This document shows, piece after piece, positions 18,844 to 29,909 of a stretch of 64,000 bases of DNA. Position numbers and translations under genes: made by a program. The DNA comes from Pseudoalteromonas marina (GTDB lineage Bacteria; Pseudomonadota; Gammaproteobacteria; Enterobacterales; Alteromonadaceae). Under the pieces are notes generated by a model. That model saw only the letters and a program-made list of their open reading frames with translations, was not told where the DNA came from and did no database searches. Location: positions 558,001 through 622,000 of the forward strand of contig NZ_AHCB03000012.1 in NCBI RefSeq assembly GCF_000238335.3, in the 5' to 3' direction. Each line of letters starts with the position of its first letter. The first letter of the stretch is position 1.

Positions 18844-21081
18844 ATGAGCAGTACAGCTTCAAATAGTTCGGCATTACGTAAATCTCAATGCGCTGACTAC
18901 GATGCCCAAGTTAATGCACTTAACATAGGGCGATTTAAAGACCCATTTAGCTTTTTAGGTGCACATAAAGTAAGTGAATCAAATATAGAAGTGCGTGTAT
19001 ATTTACCTGGTGCTCAACATGTTTCTTTGTCAATTGACAATCAAATAGTCGAAACGCAAAGATATAAACACAGTGATTTATTTATAGCCCGTGTAAGTCA
19101 TTTGCCTACCTCGCCTTATTTATGTACAGCTAAATATAGCGACACTTCGACTACGTTTTTTGATGAATATAGTTTTAACAGTGAGCTTGATACAGATGCC
19201 ATGTACTTATTCAACGAGGGCAGTTTAGAGCATGCATACTTGCACTTTGGCGCGCACTTTACCAACCAGCAAGATGTAGATGGTGTTCGTTTTTGTTTGT
19301 GGGCACCTAATGCAGCCAGCGTTTCAATTATTGGTGAGTTTAATTTTTGGCAAGCGAATCGACATTTTATGCGTTTTCACCCTGCCAGTGGTGTATGGGA
19401 GTTATTTATTCCCGAGCTTAAAGCAGACATGTGCTACAAATTTGCCATTACAGCGCAAAGTGGTGAGGTAATAGAAAAAGCAGACCCTTACGCTTTTAAA
19501 ATGCAACAGGCTCCAGGTACCGCGAGTGTTCTTCAATACAAACCAGAGGCAATAGCGTTAAGTGAACAAGCAATAAGCAATAGGCAAAAGCGTAATCATA
19601 TAGACGCACCAATCAGTATCTATGAGGTGCATTTAGCGTCGTGGCAGCGAGGTGAAGGTAATCGGTATTTGAGTTACACCGAGCTTGCCGACAAACTCGT
19701 TAGTTACGCACTTGAGATGAACTTTACCCACTTGCAGCTTATGCCCATAAGTGAATACCCGTTTGACGGTTCATGGGGCTATCAGCCTGTTGGGCTGTTT
19801 GCTCCAACCAGTCGTTTTGGCGATTACAATAGCTTTAAATATTTTGTAGAGCAATGCCATAAATATAACGTAGGGATTTTACTTGATTGGGTTCCGGGAC
19901 ATTTCCCAAGTGATCCCCATGGTTTACACCGATTTGATGGTACGCACTTGTACGAACATGCCGATATGCGCCAAGGCTTTCATCCAGATTGGAATACTTA
20001 TATTTATAATTATGACCGTCCAGAAGTTAAGAGCTTTTTGATTTCTAATGCAATGTATTGGCTTCATCAATTTGGCTTAGATGGTTTAAGAGTAGATGCC
20101 GTTGCGTCAATGTTGTACTTAGATTACAGCCGTAAAGAAGGTGAGTGGATACCTAATTGCTATGGCGGTCGCGAAAACCTTGGTGCAATTGAATGCCTCA
20201 AACAGGTTAATTTACGCAGTTATAAAAACAACCCTGGCATTATGATGGTGGCAGAAGAGTCGACTGCTTGGCCAGGTGTTACGCAGAGTGTTGAGCATAA
20301 TGGCCTAGGCTTTGGCTATAAATGGAATATGGGGTGGATGAACGATAGCTTGTTGTATATGCAACGTGACCCACTTTATAAGCAACATCACCATCACGAA
20401 ATCACGTTTTCGATGGTATATGCATTTAGTGAAAACTTTATTTTACCGCTGAGTCACGATGAAGTTGTTCATGGGAAAGGCGCGCTAATTGAAAAAATGC
20501 CGGGCGATGATTGGCAAAAATTCGCAAATTTACGTGCTTATTATGCATTTATGTGGGCACACCCAGGTAAAAAGTTGTTATTTATGGGGGGGGAAATAGC
20601 TCAACGTGCTGAGTGGGGGCATGATCATTCTATTGATTGGCATTTACTAGAACATGAAAGTCATAAAGGTATAAAGCAGACAGTAAAAACGTTAAATGAG
20701 GTTTATAAAAATCAACCCGCGCTGTATGAACTTGACTCAAGTGCCGCAGGATTTGATTGGATTGACAACAATAATAACGAGCAAAGCATTTTAAGCTTTG
20801 TACGTTACGCTAAAAATGCCCATAACTTTGTAGTTGTGATTGCCAACTTTACGCCTATGTCATATCAAGAATATACCTTAGGCGTTCCGAGCAAAGGCGT
20901 TTATAAAGTAATAATAAACACAGATGAAAGCGAATTTTTTGGCTCGGGTATTAAAGTATCGCAAAACCAATCAAATACTGTTGTCACTAACGACAATCCT
21001 CAACATGGTTTTAACCAAAGCATCACTATTGCTATGGGTGGCTTAACAACAATTTATTTGCAAAAGGTACAAGATGAGTAA
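18844..21081 (+). CDS. glgB: 1,4-alpha-glucan branching enzyme GlgB
   Basis: A 745-residue GH13 enzyme that makes alpha-1,6 branches in glycogen. An N-terminal region and a CBM48 domain (FCLWAPNAASVSIIGEFNFW) precede the catalytic barrel. Key motifs are GLRVDAVASMLYLDYSR (nucleophile Asp), MMVAEESTAWPGV (acid/base Glu) and LPLSHDEVVHGKG. Length fits GlgB. It starts at the base after the malQ stop and overlaps glgX by 8 bases. Confidence 0.96.
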   Translation: MSSTASNSSALRKSQCADYDAQVNALNIGRFKDPFSFLGAHKVSESNIEVRVYLPGAQHVSLSIDNQIVETQRYKHSDLFIARVSHLPTSPYLCTAKYSDTSTTFFDEYSFNSELDTDAMYLFNEGSLEHAYLHFGAHFTNQQDVDGVRFCLWAPNAASVSIIGEFNFWQANRHFMRFHPASGVWELFIPELKADMCYKFAITAQSGEVIEKADPYAFKMQQAPGTASVLQYKPEAIALSEQAISNRQKRNHIDAPISIYEVHLASWQRGEGNRYLSYTELADKLVSYALEMNFTHLQLMPISEYPFDGSWGYQPVGLFAPTSRFGDYNSFKYFVEQCHKYNVGILLDWVPGHFPSDPHGLHRFDGTHLYEHADMRQGFHPDWNTYIYNYDRPEVKSFLISNAMYWLHQFGLDGLRVDAVASMLYLDYSRKEGEWIPNCYGGRENLGAIECLKQVNLRSYKNNPGIMMVAEESTAWPGVTQSVEHNGLGFGYKWNMGWMNDSLLYMQRDPLYKQHHHHEITFSMVYAFSENFILPLSHDEVVHGKGALIEKMPGDDWQKFANLRAYYAFMWAHPGKKLLFMGGEIAQRAEWGHDHSIDWHLLEHESHKGIKQTVKTLNEVYKNQPALYELDSSAAGFDWIDNNNNEQSILSFVRYAKNAHNFVVVIANFTPMSYQEYTLGVPSKGVYKVIINTDESEFFGSGIKVSQNQSNTVVTNDNPQHGFNQSITIAMGGLTTIYLQKVQDE

Positions 21082-23137
21082 TCAATTTGAAGTAACTCAC
21101 GGCCTTGTTGAGCCTCTTGGCTCGAGCTTGCATTTAAACGGTGTTAATTTTTCATTGTACGCGCCAAAAGCGACACAAGCGTATGTGTGTTTATTTGATA
21201 AAAGTGGCCACTCTGAAATACTAAAAGTGGCTATGAATATAAATGAAGGTGGTATTTGGAGTATTCATATTGCACCTCTCACCACTGGGGCACTTTATGG
21301 GTTTAGGGTTGAGGGCGAATATAACCCTGATACTGGCTCGCTATTTAATGAACATAAATTATTAATTGACCCTTACGCAAAAGATTTATTTGGTGAGTTT
21401 ACATGGAGTGAACGCCATTATGGCCAAATGCCAATAGGCACCAAAAGTACCGTTAACAATGCCATTGATTTACCAAAATCAAAAGTGTCATCAATTGATT
21501 TTTATGAACATAATAAACCGAATCACAGATGGTCTAAAACAGTTATCTATGAGTGTCATGTAAAAGGGACTACGTGTCGTCATCCTCAAATACCTAAGGC
21601 ACTGCAAGGCAAATTTTTAGGATTGAGCCACCCGCATTTTATTGACCATTTAAAAAGTTTTGGTGTAACAGCAATAGAGCTACTCCCTGTGCATGCTTTC
21701 ATTAGCGAGCAATTTTTAACAGGCAAAGGCCTACAAAATTATTGGGGATACAACACGCTTAACTTTTTCACTCCTCACAAAGACTATTTGGTAAACGACG
21801 ATATTAACGAATTTAAACAGATGGTTAAGGAGCTTCATGCTGCAGATATTGAAGTTATTTTAGATGTTGTTTACAACCATACAGCTGAAGCGGGTAATGA
21901 TGGCCCCATATTGTCGTTGCGCGGCTTAGACAACCTTGCTTATTACCGCACAGCAGAAGCACAACCCAATGTATACATAAACGATACGGGGTGTGGTAAC
22001 ACCATTAATATAGATCACCCAAAAACCTTGCAGCTCGTACTCGATAGCCTGCGATATTGGGTTGAAGTAATGGGTGTCGATGGTTTTAGATTTGATTTAG
22101 CAACAATACTGGGCCGCTCAAAGGCTGGGTTTAGTTCAGCGCATACGTTTTTACAAACTATTGCTCAAGACCCTGTTTTAAATAAGGTAAAGTTAATTAG
22201 TGAGCCATGGGATATTGGCCCTGGTGGGTATCAACTCGGGGCTTTTCCTCCACCTTGGCGAGAGTGGAATGACCAATACCGAGATGTAATTCGTCGTTTT
22301 TGGAAAGGCGATGAAGGGATTATAGCCAACGTAGCTAAACGCTTACATGGCTCGTTTGATATATTTGAGCATAGCCAACGAGGCCCACTCAATAGCATAA
22401 ACTTTATAACCAGCCATGACGGATTTACCCTTGCTGATTTAGTGAGTTACGAGCATAAACACAATGAAGCAAATGGCGAGCAAAACAGAGATGGCCACAG
22501 TGCTAATTACTCATTTAATTGCGGGGTAGAAGGCTTTAGCAATGATGAGAAAATAGCCGCATTAAGATTACAACAACAAAAAAACTTTTTACTCACATTA
22601 ATCCTTTCTAAAGGTGTGCCTATGATTGCTGCAGGCAGCGAAATGGCACATTCTCAAGGGGGTAATAACAATGCTTATTGTCAAAATAATCGCACGAGTT
22701 GGCTTGCATGGAAAGACTCACAGCTGAATCATTCTTTAACGCGTTTTATAGACGATGCCCTTAAAATTAGACGTGCACATAGTGCGTTTAAACACAGTGT
22801 ATTTTTAGACGATATAGACGAGCGCTTTACTGTTAAATGGTTTACCGAAACAGGTGACACTATGACAGATTCGCATTGGCATGAGAATTCGCGTCAATTT
22901 TTAATGTATAGCTTGCTTGATAAGCAGAATAAACACGCATTACTTATTGTATTCAACGCTAATAAAAAATCAGTCAGTTGTCAGTTGCCTCCATCACCTA
23001 TTAATGCGCAGTGGCAAATGGTTTTATCAAGTGTAAATAATGCATCTTTAACAACTCACCAAGATGCACCCGTTGAAATTTCTGCACAAAGTAGTTGGGT
23101 TTTTAGTGCTAACTTAGAGGACGTAGCTAATGGCTAA
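21074..23137 (+). CDS. glgX: Glycogen debranching enzyme GlgX
   Basis: A 687-residue GH13 isoamylase-type enzyme that removes alpha-1,6 branches from phosphorylase-limited glycogen. A CBM48 domain lies at the N-terminus. The catalytic region shows VDGFRFDLATILGR, LISEPWDIGPGGYQLG and FITSHDGFTLADLVSY. It overlaps glgB and glgP by 8 bases at each end, so translation in this operon is tightly coupled. It should supply short oligosaccharides to MalQ. Confidence 0.95.
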   Translation: MSNQFEVTHGLVEPLGSSLHLNGVNFSLYAPKATQAYVCLFDKSGHSEILKVAMNINEGGIWSIHIAPLTTGALYGFRVEGEYNPDTGSLFNEHKLLIDPYAKDLFGEFTWSERHYGQMPIGTKSTVNNAIDLPKSKVSSIDFYEHNKPNHRWSKTVIYECHVKGTTCRHPQIPKALQGKFLGLSHPHFIDHLKSFGVTAIELLPVHAFISEQFLTGKGLQNYWGYNTLNFFTPHKDYLVNDDINEFKQMVKELHAADIEVILDVVYNHTAEAGNDGPILSLRGLDNLAYYRTAEAQPNVYINDTGCGNTINIDHPKTLQLVLDSLRYWVEVMGVDGFRFDLATILGRSKAGFSSAHTFLQTIAQDPVLNKVKLISEPWDIGPGGYQLGAFPPPWREWNDQYRDVIRRFWKGDEGIIANVAKRLHGSFDIFEHSQRGPLNSINFITSHDGFTLADLVSYEHKHNEANGEQNRDGHSANYSFNCGVEGFSNDEKIAALRLQQQKNFLLTLILSKGVPMIAAGSEMAHSQGGNNNAYCQNNRTSWLAWKDSQLNHSLTRFIDDALKIRRAHSAFKHSVFLDDIDERFTVKWFTETGDTMTDSHWHENSRQFLMYSLLDKQNKHALLIVFNANKKSVSCQLPPSPINAQWQMVLSSVNNASLTTHQDAPVEISAQSSWVFSANLEDVANG

Positions 23138-25661
23138 GCAAGTTGAACAAGTATGTGTTGTAAAGGGGTGGCAAGAAGGCCCAGTAATAGACGAAAGTAC
23201 CTTAAAAGATGATTTAACGCGCCATTTTTATTACACCCTAGGGCGAGACAAAGTTGGAGAGTCGCAGCTGTATTTGTACCATGCATTAGCATTGACGATT
23301 CGCGATCGTTTAGTGGCACGGTGTCGAGAAACGAATAAAAAAATCAAACAGCAAAAAAGCAGAAAAACCAGTTACCTTTCACTTGAGTTTTTAATGGGGC
23401 GTGCTCTGGGAAATGCGGTATTAAATCTTGATTTAGAGGATCAAGTGTCATCGGCACTACAAGAATATTGTACCGAAATTGAAACAGTTGAAGACGCAGA
23501 GCACGATGCAGGCCTTGGTAATGGTGGCTTAGGACGCTTAGCTGCGTGTTTTTTAGATAGTTGTGCAAGTTTAGCTTTACCCGTTGTGGGTTACGGCATT
23601 AGATACGAATACGGAATGTTCAACCAATCAATTAATGATGGTAATCAAATAGAGCAACCCGATAATTGGCTTCGTGAGGGTCACCCTTGGGAGCTAAGTG
23701 CTCCCGAGCATTCTAAGCGCATTAAGTTCGGTGGTTATGTAAATAGTTATACTGATAAACAAGGTAGGGAACACCGCCAGTGGGTTAGTAGCCATGACGT
23801 GTTAGCTGTGCCTTACGATGTGCCCATTCCTGGTTATAAAAACAATATTGTAAACACGCTACGCTTATGGAAATCAGAAGCGACCGACGAATTTAACCTA
23901 ACTGAATTTAACGCGGGTAGTTATTCAGAAGCCGTTGCACAAAAAAACTTAGCCGAACAAATCACTATGGTACTTTACCCTAACGACAGCAGTGAAAATG
24001 GTAAAGAGCTACGACTACGCCAACAATACTTTTTATCATCAGCGAGTATTCAAGACATTGTTGATCAGTGGGTGAGTGACCATGGTGAAAGCTTTACTGA
24101 TTTTGCCGATTACCATGTTTTTCAATTAAACGATACTCATCCAAGTATTGCAGTGGCAGAGCTTATGCGAGTGTTAGTTGATGATTACGAGCTCGACTGG
24201 GATGATGCATGGCAAATAACAACTAAAACAATGGCCTACACAAACCATACATTATTGCCTGAGGCGTTAGAGAAATGGTCAGTTTCATTATTTTCAAAAT
24301 TGTTACCCCGTATTTTAGAAATAGTATTTGAGATAAACGCACGTTTTCTAGCTGAAGTTGCACAGCATTGGCCTGGTGATGTTGATAAACAGCGAGAGCT
24401 ATCGCTAATAGAGGAAGGTGGCGAACCGCAAATTCGCATGGCTTATTTAGCCATTGTAGGCAGCTATTCAGTTAATGGTGTTGCTGCACTGCACACAGAG
24501 CTATTAAAAGCGGGTTTATTTAAAGAGTTTTATACACTTTGGCCTAACAAGTTTAATAACAAAACCAATGGGGTTACCCCTCGCCGTTGGCTTGCCCATT
24601 GTAACCCTACATTGAGTGAATTGATTAGTGAGAAAATAGGCACCGATTGGGTACGTGACTTTGCTCAAATAAACCAGCTACGTCGTTTTTATGATGACAC
24701 ATCATTTCAAGCACAGTGGCAAAAAGCCAAAGTAACAAACAAACAACGTTTAGTTGATTTAGTGAAAGAGCGCTGTGGTGTAGAGTTTGATGTATCCATG
24801 ATGTTTGATGTACAAGTTAAACGGATTCATGAATACAAGCGTCAGTTACTAAATATACTCCATGTTATCCATTTATATGACCGCATTCGTCGTGGTGATA
24901 CACAAGGATTAGTGCCACGTTGTGTTTTACTCGGTGGTAAGGCTGCGCCGGGTTACTACATGGCTAAAAAAATAATTAAGCTAATAAATAATGTGGCAGA
25001 TGTGATCAATAAAGATCCCCTCGCGTCGTCGTATTTACGTGTGGCTTTTTTACCTAATTACAATGTGACAGCCATGGAAGTTATTTGTCCAGCTACTGAT
25101 TTGTCTGAGCAAGTTTCAACTGCCGGTAAAGAAGCTTCAGGCACCGGTAATATGAAGTTCATGATGAATGGTGCATTAACTATTGGCACGTTAGATGGCG
25201 CCAATATCGAAATTAGAGATGCCGTTGGTGCCGATAATTTCTTCTTATTTGGTGCAGAGGCACATCAGATTGATGACATTAAATCGCGTTATAACCCCGC
25301 ACATTTAATCGAACAAAATAGCGACTTAGCCAATGTTATGCACTTGCTAGAAAGCGGGCACTTTAATTTATTTGAACCTTGCCTATTTGACGATGTAATT
25401 AATGCAATTAAGAGCCCAAACGATCCATGGCTTGTTGCACACGATTTCGAAAGCTACGTATCTGCACAAAAGCAAGTAGATAAAGCCTATGCTGATCAAG
25501 CTTATTGGACGCAAATGAGTATTTTAAATACCGCTGCCAGTGGCATATTTTCAAGTGATAGGACCATAAGCCAATACAGTGACGACATTTGGCATTTAAC
25601 CCCACTCAATACTAGTGACACTGACTCAACGACAACTACCAGTAAAGCCACTAAAAGTTAG
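23130..25661 (+). CDS. glgP: Glycogen/maltodextrin phosphorylase GlgP
   Basis: An 843-residue GT35 phosphorylase releasing glucose-1-phosphate from alpha-glucan ends. The N-terminal GLGNGGLGRLAACFLDS segment and the PLP-binding region near residue 670 (EASGTGNMKFMMNGALTIG) are intact. Length fits the bacterial family. It overlaps glgX by 8 bases and is followed by glgC after 18 bases. Having synthesis and breakdown enzymes in one operon suggests that control is mainly allosteric. Confidence 0.96.
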   Translation: MAKQVEQVCVVKGWQEGPVIDESTLKDDLTRHFYYTLGRDKVGESQLYLYHALALTIRDRLVARCRETNKKIKQQKSRKTSYLSLEFLMGRALGNAVLNLDLEDQVSSALQEYCTEIETVEDAEHDAGLGNGGLGRLAACFLDSCASLALPVVGYGIRYEYGMFNQSINDGNQIEQPDNWLREGHPWELSAPEHSKRIKFGGYVNSYTDKQGREHRQWVSSHDVLAVPYDVPIPGYKNNIVNTLRLWKSEATDEFNLTEFNAGSYSEAVAQKNLAEQITMVLYPNDSSENGKELRLRQQYFLSSASIQDIVDQWVSDHGESFTDFADYHVFQLNDTHPSIAVAELMRVLVDDYELDWDDAWQITTKTMAYTNHTLLPEALEKWSVSLFSKLLPRILEIVFEINARFLAEVAQHWPGDVDKQRELSLIEEGGEPQIRMAYLAIVGSYSVNGVAALHTELLKAGLFKEFYTLWPNKFNNKTNGVTPRRWLAHCNPTLSELISEKIGTDWVRDFAQINQLRRFYDDTSFQAQWQKAKVTNKQRLVDLVKERCGVEFDVSMMFDVQVKRIHEYKRQLLNILHVIHLYDRIRRGDTQGLVPRCVLLGGKAAPGYYMAKKIIKLINNVADVINKDPLASSYLRVAFLPNYNVTAMEVICPATDLSEQVSTAGKEASGTGNMKFMMNGALTIGTLDGANIEIRDAVGADNFFLFGAEAHQIDDIKSRYNPAHLIEQNSDLANVMHLLESGHFNLFEPCLFDDVINAIKSPNDPWLVAHDFESYVSAQKQVDKAYADQAYWTQMSILNTAASGIFSSDRTISQYSDDIWHLTPLNTSDTDSTTTTSKATKS

Positions 25662-25679
25662 ATAAATGGAGAGAATAGT

Positions 25680-26981
25680 ATGCCTAATTATGCAAATCGC
25701 TACATAAGTAGCCTAACTAGAGAAACGTATGCGTTAATACTGGCTGGTGGTCGTGGTTCTCGCCTGCACGAATTGACCGACTGGCGTGCAAAGCCAGCCG
25801 TTTACTTTGGTGGTAAACACAGAATTATTGATTTTCCTTTGTCTAACTGTATCAACTCGGGTGTTAGGCGTGTGGGTATAGCAACACAATATAAATCTCA
25901 CTCACTTATTCGCCACGTAAACCGAGCTTGGGGGCACTTTAAAAAGGAATTAGGTGAATCGGTTGAAATATTACCTGCATCACAACGCCATGGTGATGAA
26001 TGGTATTGCGGCACCGCCGATGCTGTTTTTCAAAATATGGATATTATTCGTCATGAGTTACCTAAATATGTAATGATTTTATCAGGCGACCACGTTTATC
26101 GTATGGATTACGGTGCATTGCTTGCTGAGCATGTTCAAAAAGGGGCTGATATGACCGTGTGTTGTATTGAAGTACCTGTTGAAGAAGCTGCAGATACCTT
26201 TGGTGTAATGACAGTAGATGAAGATAGCCGTGTTTGTCGTTTTGATGAAAAGCCAGCTATGCCAAGCTCAGTGCCAGGCAAGCCGGGTACATGTTTAGCA
26301 TCCATGGGTAACTACATATTTAATACTGAGTTCTTATTTGAGCAACTAAAGAAAGATGCTGAAAATGAAGGGTCAGGACGTGATTTTGGGCATGACATAA
26401 TCCCCGCTATTATTGAAGAGCATAACGTTTTTGCATTCCCATTTAGAGACCCTCAACAGGAAGGTCAGCCATATTGGCGCGATGTAGGAACACTCGACTC
26501 ATTTTGGGAGGCTAACATGGAGCTTGTTATGCCTGAGCCTCAACTTGATCTGTACGACCCAGCGTGGCCAATTTGGACATACCAAGAGCAATTACCCCCA
26601 GCTAAATTTATATTTGATGATGACGACAGGCGAGGAATGGCCCTTGACTCTACAGTTTCGGGAGGGTGTATTATTTCGGGTTCGGCAGTAAGAAAATCAT
26701 TGTTATTTTCTAACGTGCATGTGCGCTCGTTTTGTGAAATTGAACAATCGGTTATTTTACCGGGTGCTATTATTAACCGCGGTTGTAAAATTAAACGTGC
26801 AATAATAGACAGAAGTTGTGAAATACCTGCAGGGCTTGAAATAGGTTTTGACCGCAAAACAGATGAAGAAAATGGTTTTAGGGTATCAAAAAAAGGCATT
26901 GTACTTGTTACCCGCGACATGCTTAGTGAACTTGCTAAAAAGTTAGAGCGTCAAACACAAGAAAATAAGAAACTAGCTTAA
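25680..26981 (+). CDS. glgC: Glucose-1-phosphate adenylyltransferase GlgC
   Basis: A 433-residue ADP-glucose pyrophosphorylase, the committed step of glycogen synthesis. The N-terminal nucleotide-binding motif ([20 protein letters not shown]), the [10 protein letters not shown] motif and [12 protein letters not shown] are present. A left-handed beta-helix C-terminal domain follows. A ribosome site (GGAGA) precedes the ATG. It is separated from glgA by 70 bases that contain a hairpin. Confidence 0.96.
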   Translation: MPNYANRYISSLTRETYALILAGGRGSRLHELTDWRAKPAVYFGGKHRIIDFPLSNCINSGVRRVGIATQYKSHSLIRHVNRAWGHFKKELGESVEILPASQRHGDEWYCGTADAVFQNMDIIRHELPKYVMILSGDHVYRMDYGALLAEHVQKGADMTVCCIEVPVEEAADTFGVMTVDEDSRVCRFDEKPAMPSSVPGKPGTCLASMGNYIFNTEFLFEQLKKDAENEGSGRDFGHDIIPAIIEEHNVFAFPFRDPQQEGQPYWRDVGTLDSFWEANMELVMPEPQLDLYDPAWPIWTYQEQLPPAKFIFDDDDRRGMALDSTVSGGCIISGSAVRKSLLFSNVHVRSFCEIEQSVILPGAIINRGCKIKRAIIDRSCEIPAGLEIGFDRKTDEENGFRVSKKGIVLVTRDMLSELAKKLERQTQENKKLA

Positions 26982-26999
26982 TACAGAGTTAGGCAAAAC

Positions 27000-27025
27000 A
27001 AGCTTGCCCTAAAGCGGGTAAGCTT
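27000..27025 (+). promoter_or_regulatory. Hairpin between glgC and glgA
   Basis: An inverted repeat AAGCTTGCCC / GGGTAAGCTT with a 6-base loop, complementary except for one G-T pair, and no strong T-run. It could be a weak attenuator or an mRNA-stabilising stem between coupled genes. Confidence 0.5.
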
Positions 27026-27051
27026 ATTAAAACAAAGGAAGCAGTAAATTA

Positions 27052-28587
27052 ATGCATGTATTAATGGTTGCAGCAGAGAACGATGCGTTACCTAGCGCTA
27101 AAGTAGGCGGTGTAGCAGATGTAGTCCGTGATGCTCCGAAGGCTCTTGCGAAGCATGGCGTATCGGTTGATGTAGTGATCCCAGATTATGGATTTGAGCC
27201 ATTAAATAGGCATTACATAGGTGAAGTAACCGTGGCGTTTAATGCTCAATCTCATGTAATGACCTTGTTTAAAGTGGATCAAACAAAAAATAACATAACT
27301 CAAATTGTAATAAGCCACCCAATGTTTAGTGAATCGGGTAGCGTTTATTGTAATGATGCACCGGGTAGGCCATTTGCAACCGATGCAACAAAGTTTGCGC
27401 TATTTAATGCGGCTGTTTGCGAAGCATTATTACAAGGACTACTTAAACGTCCTAGTACGCTGCATTTACATGACTGGCATAGTGCATGCGTTGCTGTTTT
27501 ACTTAAGTTTGAGCCGCGTTATAGTGCTTTAAGCGATATACATTTAGCGTACACAGTGCACAATTTAGCACTACAAGGAATAAGGCCTTTTAAGCACGAT
27601 GAGTCGAGCTTAGAAGCTTGGTTTCCATCATTAAGTTACAACGGGCAACACTTGTGCGACCCAAGGTATTCAAATTGTTTTAACCCAATGCGAAGCGCCA
27701 TTAATTTAGCAGACAAAATTCATTTAGTGTCGCCTACCTACAGCCAAGAAGTGCTTAAACCCAGTAATTACAATGATGGCTTTTTTGGTGGTGAGGGGCT
27801 TGAACAAGACCTACAAAATGCAGCTAATCAAGGTAAAGTGGTCGGCATCTTGAATGGCTGTGAATACCCTGCATTGGAAGTTGCAAATGCAGTTATGGAC
27901 GAGTTGTACAACGAGGCAGAAAAAAGCTTATTTGCTTGGATGAGCAACAGCGAACAGCTTGAAAGCGTTCACTACATTGCGCACCAACGATTAAAGCAAT
28001 TTAAAGCGACACCAAATAATGGGCCAATTGTTACAAGCGTAGGTAGACTCACAGAACAAAAAGTATTGTTATTATGTCAGCCATTAAATGGTGAACTTGC
28101 GATAGACGCAGTATGTAATAGTATTAATGAACAGGGTGGGCGTTTAATCATATTAGGCTCTGGCGATAAAGCGCTAGAAGCATTGTTTACAAAAGCCATG
28201 GCACGTAACGAAAATTTACTATTTTTAAAAGGTTATGCGCAAAGAGTAGGTGATTTAATGTATCAATTAGGTGATTTATTTTTAATGCCTAGTTCGTTTG
28301 AGCCTTGCGGAATAAGCCAAATGCTGGCAATGCGCGCAGGCCAACCTTGTTTGGTACATAGTGTTGGCGGATTAAAAGATACGGTAAAACACAATCAAAA
28401 TGGGTTTAGTTTTAATGGTGCAACATTACGTGAGCAAACACATACTTTGCTTTCATGTTTAACCGAAACGCTAGCATTTTATAAACAACATCCAAAAAAA
28501 TGGCAGCAAATAAAATCTAATGCTAAAGCAGTACGCTTTTCGTGGTCTAAGGTTGCAAGTGATTACATTTCAACCTTGTATCGATAA
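27052..28587 (+). CDS. glgA: Glycogen synthase GlgA
   Basis: A 511-residue GT5 glycosyltransferase that extends glycogen from ADP-glucose. The N-terminal ADP-glucose loop reads KVGGVADVV rather than the common KTGGLADVV. Further motifs are LHLHDWHSACVAV and, near the C-terminus, MPSSFEPCGISQMLAMRAG followed by HSVGGLKDTV. A ribosome site (AAAGGAAG) precedes the ATG. It is the last gene of the glycogen operon. It is a somewhat divergent GlgA, but key residues look intact. Confidence 0.93.
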   Translation: MHVLMVAAENDALPSAKVGGVADVVRDAPKALAKHGVSVDVVIPDYGFEPLNRHYIGEVTVAFNAQSHVMTLFKVDQTKNNITQIVISHPMFSESGSVYCNDAPGRPFATDATKFALFNAAVCEALLQGLLKRPSTLHLHDWHSACVAVLLKFEPRYSALSDIHLAYTVHNLALQGIRPFKHDESSLEAWFPSLSYNGQHLCDPRYSNCFNPMRSAINLADKIHLVSPTYSQEVLKPSNYNDGFFGGEGLEQDLQNAANQGKVVGILNGCEYPALEVANAVMDELYNEAEKSLFAWMSNSEQLESVHYIAHQRLKQFKATPNNGPIVTSVGRLTEQKVLLLCQPLNGELAIDAVCNSINEQGGRLIILGSGDKALEALFTKAMARNENLLFLKGYAQRVGDLMYQLGDLFLMPSSFEPCGISQMLAMRAGQPCLVHSVGGLKDTVKHNQNGFSFNGATLREQTHTLLSCLTETLAFYKQHPKKWQQIKSNAKAVRFSWSKVASDYISTLYR

Positions 28588-28655
28588 AGTTTGTTTAATT
28601 TAACTTAAGCGAAGTGACATTTTAGATTATTTACGCTATTAATAACTTGGTATTA

Positions 28656-29894
28656 ATGGAATTAAATAAAGTAGGTAAAGTGTCTGTATTTGTTGCAAGG
28701 CAAGCAATTTTCAATCGGCGTCAAAAAGTAGTTGCTTACGAGCTACTTTTTAGGGACAGTCCTAAAAACTTTTTTCCTGATATAGCCGAAGGGCAGGCAA
28801 CTGCAAGGCTTATTATGGAAAATCAACTTAATTTGGGCACACGCCATATCACCTCTGGTAAAAAAGCGCTCATCAACATTGGGCCTGAATCTTTAGAGCT
28901 TGACCTGTGTGCCTTTTTACCGTGCCAAGATGTTGTAATAGAGCTTCTTGAAAGTATAGAGCCCACTGATACAAATTACGAGTTATGCCGAGAGCTCTTT
29001 CATAGTAATTTTAATTTAGCCCTTGATGACTTTGTATATAAACCGCAATGGGATCGCTTTTTAAAGCTGGTTAAACTCATAAAATTTGATATAACCATAA
29101 CCCCATTAAACGACATTCACCCTATTATAAAAAAGCTCAAAGATCACAAACAAATTAAATTACTCGCAGAAAAAATAGAAACTCAGGAAGAATACGAAGT
29201 TGCCGCTGGCATGGGCTTTGATTATTTTCAAGGTTACTTTTTTGCAAAACCCACCATGATGAAGCACAACGACATTGATTATAACTACGGGTTAGTTGTT
29301 GCAATATATGCTGAAATAATGAGCCCGAATCCAGATTTAACCAAAATAGCAGCGTTGTTTGAATTGGATGCCGCACTGGCTTATAAATTACTACGTTTAA
29401 TTAACAGCGGCGTATTTCCCATACAAAGTAAAATAGCCTCCTTAAAGCAAGCGCTGGTTTATTTGGGTCAGGAGCGGTTAAAAAAGTTTGTTAGTTTAAT
29501 TGTTACCGCTCACACCGCTGGTAAAAAGCCTGCAGAGTTAATGCAAGTGTGCGTCGTACGTGCCCGCTTTTGTGAATTGATTGCTAAAAAAGTGGCCAAG
29601 CATCAGTCAGGAGAGGCGTTTTTAACCGGCTTGTTTTCGCTTCTTGACGCTATATTAGATCAACCAATGAGCTTGCTTGTTGAAAAATTACCTTTTCAGG
29701 ATGATATAAAAGCAGCCTTGCTCGAAGAAAAAAACACACTGTATTACATTTTAAAAGTTGTTAAAGCATACGAAACCGGCAGCTGGTGGGCACTCGAACA
29801 AGCTGTTATATTTTTAAACATACAAAGTGATATACTACCAGAGCTTTACCAGAAGTCGGTTGACTGGGCCGACAGCTATAAAAATAATATTTAA
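28656..29894 (+). CDS. EAL-HDOD domain signalling protein (YuxH type)
   Basis: About 412 residues with an N-terminal EAL-like domain and a C-terminal HDOD domain. The EAL signature is degenerate (AYELLFRD), and the usual metal-binding residues downstream are largely absent, so it is probably a binding or regulatory domain, not an active phosphodiesterase. HDOD domains occur in bacterial signalling and cell-cycle or motility control. I use the ATG at 28656; a TTG three codons upstream is possible. It is followed after 15 bases by the DUF418 gene. Confidence 0.85.
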   Translation: MELNKVGKVSVFVARQAIFNRRQKVVAYELLFRDSPKNFFPDIAEGQATARLIMENQLNLGTRHITSGKKALINIGPESLELDLCAFLPCQDVVIELLESIEPTDTNYELCRELFHSNFNLALDDFVYKPQWDRFLKLVKLIKFDITITPLNDIHPIIKKLKDHKQIKLLAEKIETQEEYEVAAGMGFDYFQGYFFAKPTMMKHNDIDYNYGLVVAIYAEIMSPNPDLTKIAALFELDAALAYKLLRLINSGVFPIQSKIASLKQALVYLGQERLKKFVSLIVTAHTAGKKPAELMQVCVVRARFCELIAKKVAKHQSGEAFLTGLFSLLDAILDQPMSLLVEKLPFQDDIKAALLEEKNTLYYILKVVKAYETGSWWALEQAVIFLNIQSDILPELYQKSVDWADSYKNNI

Positions 29895-29909
29895 CGGAAA
29901 ATAGCTTTA

